NCBI GenBank assembly: GCA_028825265.1 | Contig: JAPKAM010000017.1 | Location: 1 to 36,372, forward strand | Origin: Planctomycetota bacterium | GTDB lineage: Bacteria; Planctomycetota; UBA8108; UBA1146 | Direction of reading: 5' to 3' | Length of the DNA stretch: 36,372 bases | Part shown: positions 1 through 8,450 of the stretch, piece by piece | Layout of the letters: every line of letters starts with the position of its first letter | Position numbering within the stretch: position 1 is the first letter of the stretch | Made by a program: the position numbers and the translations under genes | The notes under the pieces: generated by a model | Seen by the model: the letters and a program-made list of their open reading frames with translations, nothing else | The model's database searches: none | What the model was told of the DNA's origin: nothing

Positions 1-3000
1 CCACCCAACTAACCTGGGCCACGCAAAGGTCAGCCTCAGCGGTCAGAGTGATGTCCAGAGGTATCGAGGCGATCGTCGGATCCTCGCTATCGGTGATCGT
101 CACCGAGTAGGAAGAAGTGGACGAGTTGCCGTGGATATCGAGCGCCGTGATGGTCACCTCGGTGGTTCCCACAACGAAGAAGTCGCCGCTGGAGTGACTC
201 GAGGTCAGCGTATCGATACCACAGTTATCGGTCGAAGTGGCGTCGATCCAGGTGGCGATCGCTCCACACGATCCCGCATCATTTGCGAGGGCGATATCGG
301 CAGGAGTCTCGAGGATCTGCGGGCTCTCCAGATCTTCCACCGTGACGATGAAGCTGGTCAGAGTGTCATTTCCGTGAATGTCGGTAGCGGTCAGCCCCAC
401 TTCGGTATCACCAACCGGGAACTGTTCCCCGGAGGCGTGAGTCAGGGTGATTGCGGCCACTTCACAGTTATCGGTGGCAGTCGGAGCCGCCCAGGAAACC
501 ACAGCAGTGCAAAGTCCAGCCTCACTGGGAACGGTGACCCGTTGTGGAAGACCGATGAACTGTGGTGCCTGCTGATCACTGATGGTGACCAGGAAACTGG
601 CAGTGAACTCATTTCCATGGATGTCACTGACGGTGTAGGACACCTCTGTGCTACCCACGACAAAGATGTCACCAGGGTTATGCGTCGAGGTGAGAGTGCT
701 GACCTGACAGTTATCACTGGTAGCCGGAGCCGCCCATGTGGCGGCCGCCGAGCAAAGTCCAGCTTCTGCCGGCAGACTGATATCAGAGGAAAGATCCAAC
801 AGCGCTGGAGCCTCATCATCGGTAACCGTGACAAGGAACGAAGCGGAGGAGGTGTTGTCGTCATCATCGGATGCCGTGTAGGTGACCTCGGTGGTTCCCA
901 CGATGAAGAATTCACCGGGCTGATGCGTGGAGGTCAGGAGCACGCTGTCGCAGTTATCACTGGTAGTCGGAGCAGTCCATGCCACTGAGGCTCCGCAGAG
1001 TCCAACTTCGGCAGTGATGGTGATGTCGAGAGGCATGTTCTCGATCGCCGGATCCTCATCATCGTGTACGGTGACGAGGAATGACTCGGTCTGAACATTT
1101 CCATGAATATCTGTAGCAGTGATCGACACCTCGGTGATTCCCTTGGGAAGTGCTTCACCCGGCTGGTGGCTTGCGACCAGAGTATCGATTGCGCAGTTGT
1201 CCTGAGCGGTCGGCGCAGTCCAAGGTGCGGTAGCAGAACAAAGTCCGAGGTCAGTCGGAATCACCATATCGATCGGAACACCGCTCAACTGGGGCAGTTC
1301 TTGATCCGCCACGGTGACGATGAAGCTCTGACTACTGGTGTTGCCACTGAGATCGGTCACGGTGTAGGTCACGACCGTTTCACCGACCGGCAAACTCGCT
1401 CCACTTGGAATGTCAGTCTCGAGACTGGCGATACCACAGTTATCTGAAGTATCAGGGTCGATCCAGGAAGTTGTGCCTTCACAGGTTCCTGCAACCGTCT
1501 CAACAGTGGTTCTCTCGGGGAGATTTGTGATCTGAGGAGCTTCGATATCGGACACGGTGACCAGCATCGTCTCCTGCGTCTCGTTGCCGTGGATATCTGT
1601 CAGGGTGAAGATGACGTCAGTGGTTCCAACGTCAAAGGCACTGCCCGAAACATGACTGCTGATCAGTCCTTCGATACCACAATTATCTTCGCTACTCGGA
1701 TCGATCCAACTCGCAACAGCGGAACAGAGTCCCGCTTCAGAGTTGAGCTGGATGTCGGCTGGCATCTGGATCAACAAGGGCGCTTGAGCATCAGTGACCA
1801 CCACATCAAAGGTGGCAGTGGTGCTGTTGTTATGCACATCGGTTGCGGTCAACGTCACAGCCGTCGTTCCCACGAGGAAAATATCTCCGGGGGCATGGCT
1901 GCTCACAAGTTCCAGCAACTCGCAGTTATCCGAAGCGGTGGGTGCAACCCAGGTCGCCATGGCGGAACACATGTCCAGTTCAGCGGGAATCTCGACGGTG
2001 GCCGGAAGATCGAGGATCTGCGGCAACTCCATGTCCGTCACGATGACAGAGAAGGAATGCTGCGAACTGTTGGCGTGAATATCGGTCGCAGTGTAGGTCA
2101 CCAAGGTGGTGCCGACCGGGAAAATCGTCGCTGAGGAGTGAGTGGTCTCAACCAGTTGCACTTCACAGTTGTCGGTCACTGTCGGCTCTGTCCAGGTCGC
2201 AGTAGCAGAACACTGTCCAGGTTCGGCGGAAAGTGCGATCTCGACCGGGGCGGCGGAGATGATCGGCAGTTCATCATCGAGCACCGAAATCACGATCTGT
2301 GCGGAGGTTTGATTTCCATGAAGATCGGTCGCAGTGTAGGTCACAACCGTATCACCCACTGTGAAGAGCCAACCGGGCTCATGAGTGGATCCCAGGGTCG
2401 GCGATCCACAGTTGTCGGTACTGGTCGGAGGGGTCCAGGTGGCCAGCGCATCGCAAGATCCGACAATGTTGGTGACCGACACAGATGGAACCAGTCCATC
2501 GATGGTCGGAAGTTCAGTATCCTCGACGATCACCACGAAAGAAGCCAAGGTCTGAAGACCGGCGGCATCGGTAGCGGTGTAGGTCACAGTTGTCGTTCCT
2601 ACATCGAACTGCTCGCCCGATTGGCGATCAGACAACAAGGTACTGACACTGCAGTTGTCCGATGCCGTCGGCAGGCTCCAGGACGCCGCCGCGGTACAGG
2701 AACCCGGCTCATTGATGAGTTGGATGTCCTGTGGCAAATCGGCAATGGCTGGCTGCTGACTATCCAGGACCGTCACGTCAAAGGACTGTGCGGCCTGGTT
2801 CCCATTTACATCCGTCACTTCGTAGGTGACTGCTGTGGTTCCGACATCAAATGTTGAACCCGCAGCATGGGAGGTGGAGAGTTGCAAAATTCCACAGTTA
2901 TCACTGGTCGATGGCTCTGACCAGGCGACGACAGAACCACAAACATCCACGAGACTGTCCACCGTCATGCTAGACGGAACGCCGATCAAAAGCGGCAGTT

Positions 3001-6000
3001 CATCGTCGATCACCGAGATGGTGAAGGATTCCTGAGTGATGTTTCCATGGATGTCATTGGCCGTGTAAATCACTTCGGTGTCGCCCACCGGGAAGTTAGT
3101 TCCCGCCAGTGCGCTGCCCACCAATGTAACGCCAGAGCAATTGTCAGAAACGGTCGGCAGTGCCCAATCAACGGCCTGATTGCACAGACCAGGAGAGGTG
3201 GACAACGTCATGCTGACGGGTATTCCTGAGATCACTGGCATCTCGGTGTCAGAGACATTGACATCGAAGGTGAAGTCGAGGGTATTTCCATGTCCATCGT
3301 CGATGCCGATGGAAACGGTCGTGGAACCGATCTGGAACTGGTCACCCGAGTTGTGTGATGTCGTCATCACTGGGTTGCCACAGTTGTCCGCAACGATCGG
3401 AGCGGCCCATGAGTGAACGGCACCGCAACTACCGGGATCATTGGAAAGATTCACAGTACTTGGGATCCCGGAGACAGTCGGCAATTCGTTGTCGACCACA
3501 GTCAGATCAAAGGTGGCGGCCGAGGAGTTTCCGTTCGCATCGGTGGCGGTGTAGTTGATCTGTGTCGTCCCCACCGGAAACTGATCACCGGGCTGGTGAT
3601 CAGAAGTGAAGGTCGATCCAAGGCAATTGTCTTCAATACTCGGAGAGGCCCAGGAAACCAAGGCGGTGCACACTCCTGGGTTCGAGTTCACGATCACGCT
3701 GCCAGGCAGCCCCACGATGGAAGGTAGATCCACATCCTGGACGGAAACCTCGAAGGAATCCTGAGTGATGTTTCCACTATCGTCAGTCGCCGTGTACGTC
3801 ACGAGAGTGGTGCCCACGGGGAATGCATCTCCGGGGTTGTGATCAGAAGTAAGGCTGACATTCAGACAGTTGTCTGCTGTCAGTGGATGAGCCCATGTCA
3901 CCAGGGCAACACACTGTCCTGGATCATTATCGACGCTGATATTGGTCGGCAAGTTGGAAATCGTCGGCAACTGATCATCGATGACTACGACATTGAAATG
4001 ATGTTCCGAGACATTTCCGCTGACGTCGGTTGCAGAAACCATCACTGCGGTCGAGCCGACTGGAAAGACGCTGCCAGATGTGAAGGTCGTGAATGAGGTG
4101 GAAATCCCACAATCATCGGTGATCACAGCAGAATCCCAGGTCGCCACTGCGCTACACCCTTGAAGGTCAGCGGTGATCAAGATCTCCGTTGGAAGTCCAG
4201 AGATCACGGGTGGATTGGGATCCGCATTCACTTCGCAACTGTCTGGAATGGCATTGCCATTGCAGTCCAGCGCACCACCTGCGAGATCACACTCGTCAGG
4301 TGTATTATTCGAATCGCAATCAAAGGAACTTCCCGACAGTAGCTCACAGACGTCGATGAAACCGTTCTGATTGCAGTCTTGCTGCGCACCAGTCATCAAT
4401 TCGCACTCATCGGGAGTCATGTCGAAGTTACAGTCCATCGAGAGGCCATATGCGATGTCGCAGATGTCCGGAACTGCATTCATATTGCAATCTGCACTCA
4501 GCCCGGCATCGAGCTCACACTCGTCAATCAAGCCATTCAAGTTGCAATCATTGGCGATTCCGCTGGTGATTTCACAGACATCGAGCGCATTGTTGCCATT
4601 GCAATCCACCTCGGTGCCATTGGCGATATCGCAACTGTCAGGAATCTGATTTCCGTTGCAATCGATGACAAAACCAAACTGCAAGTCGCAAGAATCTAGG
4701 AATCCATTGCCATTGCAGTCGGTGGCTGTACCAGAACTCAATTCACACTCATCTGCGATACTGTTCAGGTTACAGTCCGCTTCACAATCATCCGGGATGC
4801 CGTTGATATTGCAGTCCTGGATGGTGCCTCCTGCGATATCGCAGGTGTCGATGACATTGTTAAGGTTGCAATCGAGTTCGACGCCGCTTGCGATCTCACA
4901 ATGATCGGGAACCCCATCCAGATCACAGTCAGAAGAAGCTCCGCTGGCAATTTGGCAAGCATCTGGAACTCCATCGAGATCACAGTCCTGACTGGTCGCC
5001 AGGAAGATATCGCAGGGATCATCCACTCCATTCGAGTTGCAATCCGGTGCGTCGATTAGACGATCGATCACCGCAAATTCGGTAGAACTGGAAGTTCCGA
5101 GGACCCAACGTCCGGCGGCGGCCACGCTCCAACCAAAACGGTCTCCCTCAAGTGCATTGGCCGGAGTGAAGGAAGTGGTGTTGTAACCACCCGCTCCATC
5201 CGACTGCATCAAGTAAAGGGCACCGGTGCTGTTGGCGGCTCTCCAGGAGCCGACAATCAGATTCTCTCCACTGATCGAAACATCGATGCCCATCTGTCCA
5301 TTGGTGTTCGCTGGTACGGAAAACTTCTGGCTCTGGTTGAAGACCAATCCGGTACGCTCAAACAAGTATGCGGCACCCTCTTGGCCATCCGCGATCGGAG
5401 CTCCGACCAGCACTTGATTTGAACTCAGATCAATGGATCTTCCGAACTGGGCTCCTTCTTGAGGATCCTGAGCCGTGATCTTCTGGGTGAACATCCAACT
5501 GGTCTGGCTGATACTCGTGTAGATGAACACGCCACCGACCTGTTGAAGAAAACCAAGATCGGATCTCTGGTCACTGATTGCGATGGTATTCCCCTCGATC
5601 GAAACCGCTCCACCGAACCGCTTGGCTGGAGTCGCATCGTTGGACTCGATGATCTGATCCTGATTCCAGGAAAAACCATCATGACTGAAGACATATGCAG
5701 ACCCGGGCAGTATCCCAGTCAGCGCTCTCCAGGCTCCCACCACGACTCTGTCTCCCGAGACCCCTACCGAGGTGCCGAATTCGTCATTGTTCTCTCCATT
5801 GGATGCTTCGAGCTTGACTTCAAAAATCCAGTTCGTTCCATCGTGCCGGTAGATGTAGGCTGCCCCGACACTCTGAGAGAGTGATCCCCCTGTAGCACCT
5901 GGCGAACCGACAATGAGAAGGTCCCCATCGATGGCCACGCTCCAGCCGAACCGGGCAGCGGCTGTCGAATCGGGTGGCACAATGGTCGTTTCCTGTACCC

Positions 6001-6403
6001 ACCGGGAGCCGATGTTGCGGTACATGTAAACGGCTCCGGTGAGCACACCTCCGGACAGTCCATCCGGTGCACCAACGGCAAGGCGATCACCCGAGATGTC
6101 GGATGATGTGCCGTAGTCCACCGCTGGAGCGGCAACAGTGAGGAGATCTTCGAGAGATCCTTCACATGCATCCAGGATCTGGTCCTGGTTGCAATCCAGA
6201 GACGGGAGCAGTGCGATCTGACATTCGTCAGGCACACCATTACCATCGCAGTCGTTGCTTGTGTTGTTGGCTATATCACAACTGTCAGCAGATCCGTTTA
6301 GGTTACAGTCCAATCCGGGTTCGCATTGAGCGTTGACCTGGGAACTGGCACCTAGAATCGCACTGAACAGCAATACCAAGAAGGCGAGGGGTAGCGTCTT
6401 CAT
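1..6403 (-). CDS. Giant secreted FG-GAP / Cys-rich DxNxD / HYR repeat protein, C-terminus cut off by window edge
   Basis: This frame is open from the ATG at 6403-6401 to base 1, giving at least 2,134 codons with no stop. The start has GGAGG 9 nt upstream. A signal peptide comes first (MKTLPLAFLVLLFSAILG, then an A-x-A-type site near residue 25). Three Cys-bearing repeats of the DCNxNGxPDxC type follow, then an FG-GAP-like beta-propeller region (about residues 95-450, with pieces such as GDRLAVGAPDG and FGWSVAIDGDLLIVGSPGA). Next come 15 more DCNxNG repeats (roughly 4220-5050), then 17 full HYR domains and the start of an 18th at the edge (ITLTAEADLCVAQVSWV). HYR domains are Ig-like extracellular adhesion modules. 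The DCNxNG repeats resemble thrombospondin type 3 calcium-binding repeats. I infer an exported adhesin or matrix protein. The same-strand gene at 28578-35603 has the same order of modules. The C-terminus, possibly with a dockerin-like module, lies outside the window. Confidence 0.93.
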   Translation of the reverse strand, partial: MKTLPLAFLVLLFSAILGASSQVNAQCEPGLDCNLNGSADSCDIANNTSNDCDGNGVPDECQIALLPSLDCNQDQILDACEGSLEDLLTVAAPAVDYGTSSDISGDRLAVGAPDGLSGGVLTGAVYMYRNIGSRWVQETTIVPPDSTAAARFGWSVAIDGDLLIVGSPGATGGSLSQSVGAAYIYRHDGTNWIFEVKLEASNGENNDEFGTSVGVSGDRVVVGAWRALTGILPGSAYVFSHDGFSWNQDQIIESNDATPAKRFGGAVSIEGNTIAISDQRSDLGFLQQVGGVFIYTSISQTSWMFTQKITAQDPQEGAQFGRSIDLSSNQVLVGAPIADGQEGAAYLFERTGLVFNQSQKFSVPANTNGQMGIDVSISGENLIVGSWRAANSTGALYLMQSDGAGGYNTTSFTPANALEGDRFGWSVAAAGRWVLGTSSSTEFAVIDRLIDAPDCNSNGVDDPCDIFLATSQDCDLDGVPDACQIASGASSDCDLDGVPDHCEIASGVELDCNLNNVIDTCDIAGGTIQDCNINGIPDDCEADCNLNSIADECELSSGTATDCNGNGFLDSCDLQFGFVIDCNGNQIPDSCDIANGTEVDCNGNNALDVCEITSGIANDCNLNGLIDECELDAGLSADCNMNAVPDICDIAYGLSMDCNFDMTPDECELMTGAQQDCNQNGFIDVCELLSGSSFDCDSNNTPDECDLAGGALDCNGNAIPDSCEVNADPNPPVISGLPTEILITADLQGCSAVATWDSAVITDDCGISTSFTTFTSGSVFPVGSTAVMVSATDVSGNVSEHHFNVVVIDDQLPTISNLPTNISVDNDPGQCVALVTWAHPLTADNCLNVSLTSDHNPGDAFPVGTTLVTYTATDDSGNITQDSFEVSVQDVDLPSIVGLPGSVIVNSNPGVCTALVSWASPSIEDNCLGSTFTSDHQPGDQFPVGTTQINYTATDANGNSSAATFDLTVVDNELPTVSGIPSTVNLSNDPGSCGAVHSWAAPIVADNCGNPVMTTSHNSGDQFQIGSTTVSIGIDDGHGNTLDFTFDVNVSDTEMPVISGIPVSMTLSTSPGLCNQAVDWALPTVSDNCSGVTLVGSALAGTNFPVGDTEVIYTANDIHGNITQESFTISVIDDELPLLIGVPSSMTVDSLVDVCGSVVAWSEPSTSDNCGILQLSTSHAAGSTFDVGTTAVTYEVTDVNGNQAAQSFDVTVLDSQQPAIADLPQDIQLINEPGSCTAAASWSLPTASDNCSVSTLLSDRQSGEQFDVGTTTVTYTATDAAGLQTLASFVVIVEDTELPTIDGLVPSVSVTNIVGSCDALATWTPPTSTDNCGSPTLGSTHEPGWLFTVGDTVVTYTATDLHGNQTSAQIVISVLDDELPIISAAPVEIALSAEPGQCSATATWTEPTVTDNCEVQLVETTHSSATIFPVGTTLVTYTATDIHANSSQHSFSVIVTDMELPQILDLPATVEIPAELDMCSAMATWVAPTASDNCELLELVSSHAPGDIFLVGTTAVTLTATDVHNNSTTATFDVVVTDAQAPLLIQMPADIQLNSEAGLCSAVASWIDPSSEDNCGIEGLISSHVSGSAFDVGTTDVIFTLTDIHGNETQETMLVTVSDIEAPQITNLPERTTVETVAGTCEGTTSWIDPDTSDNCGIASLETDIPSGASLPVGETVVTYTVTDLSGNTSSQSFIVTVADQELPQLSGVPIDMVIPTDLGLCSATAPWTAPTAQDNCAIDTLVASHQPGEALPKGITEVSITATDIHGNVQTESFLVTVHDDEDPAIENMPLDITITAEVGLCGASVAWTAPTTSDNCDSVLLTSTHQPGEFFIVGTTEVTYTASDDDDNTSSASFLVTVTDDEAPALLDLSSDISLPAEAGLCSAAATWAAPATSDNCQVSTLTSTHNPGDIFVVGSTEVSYTVSDIHGNEFTASFLVTISDQQAPQFIGLPQRVTVPSEAGLCTAVVSWAAPTATDNCEVAAITLTHASGEQFPVGDTEVGLTATDIHGNDTLTSFIVTVEDLESPQILETPADIALANDAGSCGAIATWIDATSTDNCGIDTLTSSHSSGDFFVVGTTEVTITALDIHGNSSTSSYSVTITDSEDPTIASIPLDITLTAEADLCVAQVSWV
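50..4215 (-). repeat. 17 tandem HYR domains, about 242 nt per unit
   Basis: In the minus reading frame a unit of about 80 residues recurs 17 times. Each has a G-x-C...W..P...D-x-C first half and a VTYTATDxxGN...F.VTVxD second half. The TATDxxGN segment can be followed on the plus strand near 125, 367, 610, 855, 1100, 1340, 1585, 1825, 2070, 2310, 2555, 2800, 3045, 3290, 3530, 3770 and 4015. The units are clearly related but diverged at DNA level, so this is an old domain array rather than a recent tandem duplication. Confidence 0.88.
4220..5052 (-). repeat. 15 Cys-bearing DCNxNGxPDxC (thrombospondin-3-like) repeats
   Basis: Reading on the minus strand gives 15 short units such as DCNSNGVDDPCD, DCDLDGVPDACQ, DCNINGIPDDCE and DCNGNAIPDSCE, usually 18-22 residues apart. 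The D-x-N/D-x-N/D-G-x-x-D spacing is that of EF-hand-like or thrombospondin type 3 calcium loops. Each unit also carries two cysteines at fixed positions. Three further copies lie at the N-terminus, around 6170-6315. Calcium binding is inferred from the motif. Confidence 0.85.
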
Positions 6404-6705
6404 GGGTCTGTACCTCCAGAAATCCCGTGTACATCACGGGTGGGAATTAATCGATCGGGGAGAGGGCATACCACTTCCCCGGAACAGGGTTTCAACATGT
6501 ATTCGGATCAGGGAATGAAAGGGACACCTGTATGGTGCGGCAGTTCAGATTCCGAGATGTGTGTGGAAGAGTCAGGACACCTAATTTATCGTTCCTGGCA
6601 ATCCTGACTACCCAGCATTCCCAACCTGATTCAATAAATTAGCGAAATAGAAATATTTTCGGCTTCTGAGCGCCCCGGAAAATCTCGGGAATCCTTGCCG
6701 ATGCA
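6404..6705. other. 302-bp non-coding stretch between cupin stop and giant-gene start
   Basis: No supported gene lies here. It separates the end of the heme operon from the left giant gene, both on the minus strand, so it should hold the operon's terminator and the giant gene's promoter. I see a wide-loop inverted repeat GTCAGGA...TCCTGAC around 6571-6608 with no T-tract, and a perfect small hairpin at 6424-6440. The part near 6630-6660 is AT-rich. No convincing -35/-10 pair was found. Confidence 0.6.
6424..6440 (-). promoter_or_regulatory. Hairpin in 5' leader of left giant gene
   Basis: CCCGTG (6424-6429) and CACGGG (6435-6440) form a perfect 6-bp stem with a 5-nt loop. It lies about 8 nt upstream of the GGAGG ribosome-binding site and 21 nt upstream of the ATG at 6403. 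A structure there could affect translation or transcript stability. That role is inference; only the symmetry is seen. Confidence 0.35.
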
Positions 6706-7065
6706 TCACTTCAATTGAGGACCGGGTGCCAAAAAGGTAAGGACCATCAGGCGCTCTTCACCATCATTCTTGACTCCATGAGGTACATCTGCAGGGGCGA
6801 CCAGCATCTCTCCAGGCCCCATCGAGAACTGATCCGTCTCGAGCAGGAACTGACCCACCCCAGTCACCACCAGGTAGACCTTGTCGATCCCCGGATGAGC
6901 ATGGAGAGCGTGCTGCTGCCCCGGTTCCAGAGCGTTGACTCCCACCAACAAACGTTCCGAGTGATAGATGGTGCTCTTGCCCATTTTTACCGGGTTCCAC
7001 ACGGCATGATCCCGCGGTTGGATCGGTCGAGGGTGACTGGGACCTGAATCCATCGATGGCATCAT
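6706..7065 (-). CDS. Small single-domain cupin at the end of the heme operon
   Basis: A 119-residue protein. The ATG at 7065 overlaps the stop of the upstream oxidase gene as ATGA, with AGGAG 8 nt upstream, which argues for translational coupling. The sequence contains a cupin_2 core: PGQQHALHAHPG (two metal-ligand-like histidines) and, about 40 residues on, APADVPHGVKN with the second-motif histidine. In cupin motif 1 the usual Glu after HxH appears to be replaced by Asp (HPGIDKVYLV), so metal binding may be altered. Small cupins range from dioxygenases and isomerases to binding proteins, so the substrate cannot be read from sequence. The position as last gene of a heme operon suggests a tetrapyrrole- or redox-linked role, but that is guilt by association. 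Confidence 0.85.
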   Translation of the reverse strand: MMPSMDSGPSHPRPIQPRDHAVWNPVKMGKSTIYHSERLLVGVNALEPGQQHALHAHPGIDKVYLVVTGVGQFLLETDQFSMGPGEMLVAPADVPHGVKNDGEERLMVLTFLAPGPQLK

Positions 7066-8450
7066 TGTGATCTCTCCTGACCGTTCAATTCCGAGTACAC
7101 CTGATGAGCCGCTGCTCTTCCAGATCGTGCGCAAGACTCGAGCGAGATGCCAGTGAGATGACTTCCGGCCAGCGCGATCCCGGGGAGCAGACCCATCTCG
7201 CGACGCAAGGCCGCCACTTTTCTACGGTGTCCTCGCTGCGGCTGTGGAATCGCCCGGGGAGCTCGCCCGAGTTGCACCATGTGCGGATCCAGAGCGATCC
7301 CCTGGACCTTCCTCAGAGCTCCGATCGCCAGATCCTGCAGCACTTCATCCGACTCCTCGACCCCATGTGGCTGACGGCTTCCGCCGAGAAATACGGTCGC
7401 CAAGGACTCTCCTGCAGGGCATCGAGAAGGAAAGAGGGAGGAACTCCAGATCGCCCCCAGGATCCCCAGCGGCTCACTAGAGGGAACCAGGAATCCGAAT
7501 CCCTGTGGGCGTATTCGGCAATTACGGGCATCGTAACCGATCTGTACTACCGTCAGGGATGCGTACGGGATCGATTGCAGGATCTGTCCTGCCCGGCTCG
7601 AAAGAGGTTCCAGTAATGTCGCCGCCGCGGCCGCCGGGATCGCCAGGATCACACCATCCACATCGACCGTATCGGAGCCATACGCCCCCCGTTGGTGGAG
7701 TCTCCAGCGGTGGTTCCGGGGCTCCAGAGCGACGATCTGCGAATCGAGATGGCACCGATCTCCCAGTTCAGCCGCCAGCGCACGAGGCAACTGTTCCAGC
7801 CCCTCGGTGAGAGTGGCGGTACCCTGGAAAGGAGCGGTCTGGTCAGAACGCTGCCTGAGCAAGCCCGAGATGACACTGCCGTACTGTTTTTCCCATTGCG
7901 GGAGTTTCGGCTGAAACGAGTCCATCTCGAGAAATTCCGCACGTCCTCCGGAAACACCGGAGACCATCACATCGGCCAGGACCCGGGCGGCCTCATCCCC
8001 AAATCGACGGCGGAAAAAAGTGCTGACCGACTCCTCTTCGATGCCACCGCGACCGATCCACGGTTCCATCAGGAATCGACACCAGCCCGCCGGCGACAGC
8101 ACCCGTGAAAAAGGAATCGTCAGCGGAGAAGTGGGCAGAGCCCGGAGCGCTCCCGCCTTCCAAATGAATCTCTTCTTTGCGCATCGATCGGCGCTTAGCC
8201 ACTGCGACTCCAGTCCGACCCGCCTTGCCAGATCGATCAGACATTGACTGGAAGGCAAGATCGAATTGGGCCCCCACTCCAGGGTCCAGGAATCTGTTCT
8301 AGAAGTGCGAATCCAGCCGCCGACGCGAGAACTCGCCTCGAACAGATGGACATCGGCTCCCAGATCACGAGCATGAATCGCTGCGGACAGACCGCTGATG
8401 CCGGCGCCGATCACCGCGATCTTGGCAGGGCCCTCTTCAACGGGGGGCAC
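7062..8450 (-). CDS. hemG: Flavin-dependent proto-/coproporphyrinogen oxidase (HemG/HemY type)
   Basis: A 462-residue FAD-dependent oxidase of the protoporphyrinogen oxidase family, removing six electrons to give the aromatic porphyrin. An N-terminal Rossmann dinucleotide site (VIGAGISGLSAA, residues 13-24) is followed by E-A-S-S-R-V-G-G-W, the usual FAD-ribose and GG doublet. The C-terminus contains GIALAGSHLTGISLESCARSG, the second FAD-contact segment of the family. The chosen GTG (8450-8448) lies inside the end of hemE, giving a 14-nt overlap, and is preceded by GGAAGAG. It yields the normal family length, whereas upstream ATG choices add about 67 unrelated residues. The enzyme may act on protoporphyrinogen IX (classical route) or on coproporphyrinogen III (coproporphyrin route). 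Sequence alone does not decide, and neither hemF/hemN nor hemQ is in the window. Confidence 0.93.
   Translation of the reverse strand: MPPVEEGPAKIAVIGAGISGLSAAIHARDLGADVHLFEASSRVGGWIRTSRTDSWTLEWGPNSILPSSQCLIDLARRVGLESQWLSADRCAKKRFIWKAGALRALPTSPLTIPFSRVLSPAGWCRFLMEPWIGRGGIEEESVSTFFRRRFGDEAARVLADVMVSGVSGGRAEFLEMDSFQPKLPQWEKQYGSVISGLLRQRSDQTAPFQGTATLTEGLEQLPRALAAELGDRCHLDSQIVALEPRNHRWRLHQRGAYGSDTVDVDGVILAIPAAAAATLLEPLSSRAGQILQSIPYASLTVVQIGYDARNCRIRPQGFGFLVPSSEPLGILGAIWSSSLFPSRCPAGESLATVFLGGSRQPHGVEESDEVLQDLAIGALRKVQGIALDPHMVQLGRAPRAIPQPQRGHRRKVAALRREMGLLPGIALAGSHLTGISLESCARSGRAAAHQVYSELNGQERSQ

Noticed and set aside
1-4215. Regular repetition of about 242 nt, also at 28863-34191, considered as CRISPR or satellite DNA
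   Set aside because: The units are diverged at DNA level, keep one open frame and translate to HYR domains; there are no identical short repeats with unique spacers.
131-5085. Plus-strand frames across 131-5085, some over 200 residues
   Set aside because: They are antisense to the giant minus-strand repeat protein. Their apparent repeats mirror the HYR and DCNxNG periodicity, and they lack ribosome-binding sites and known domains.
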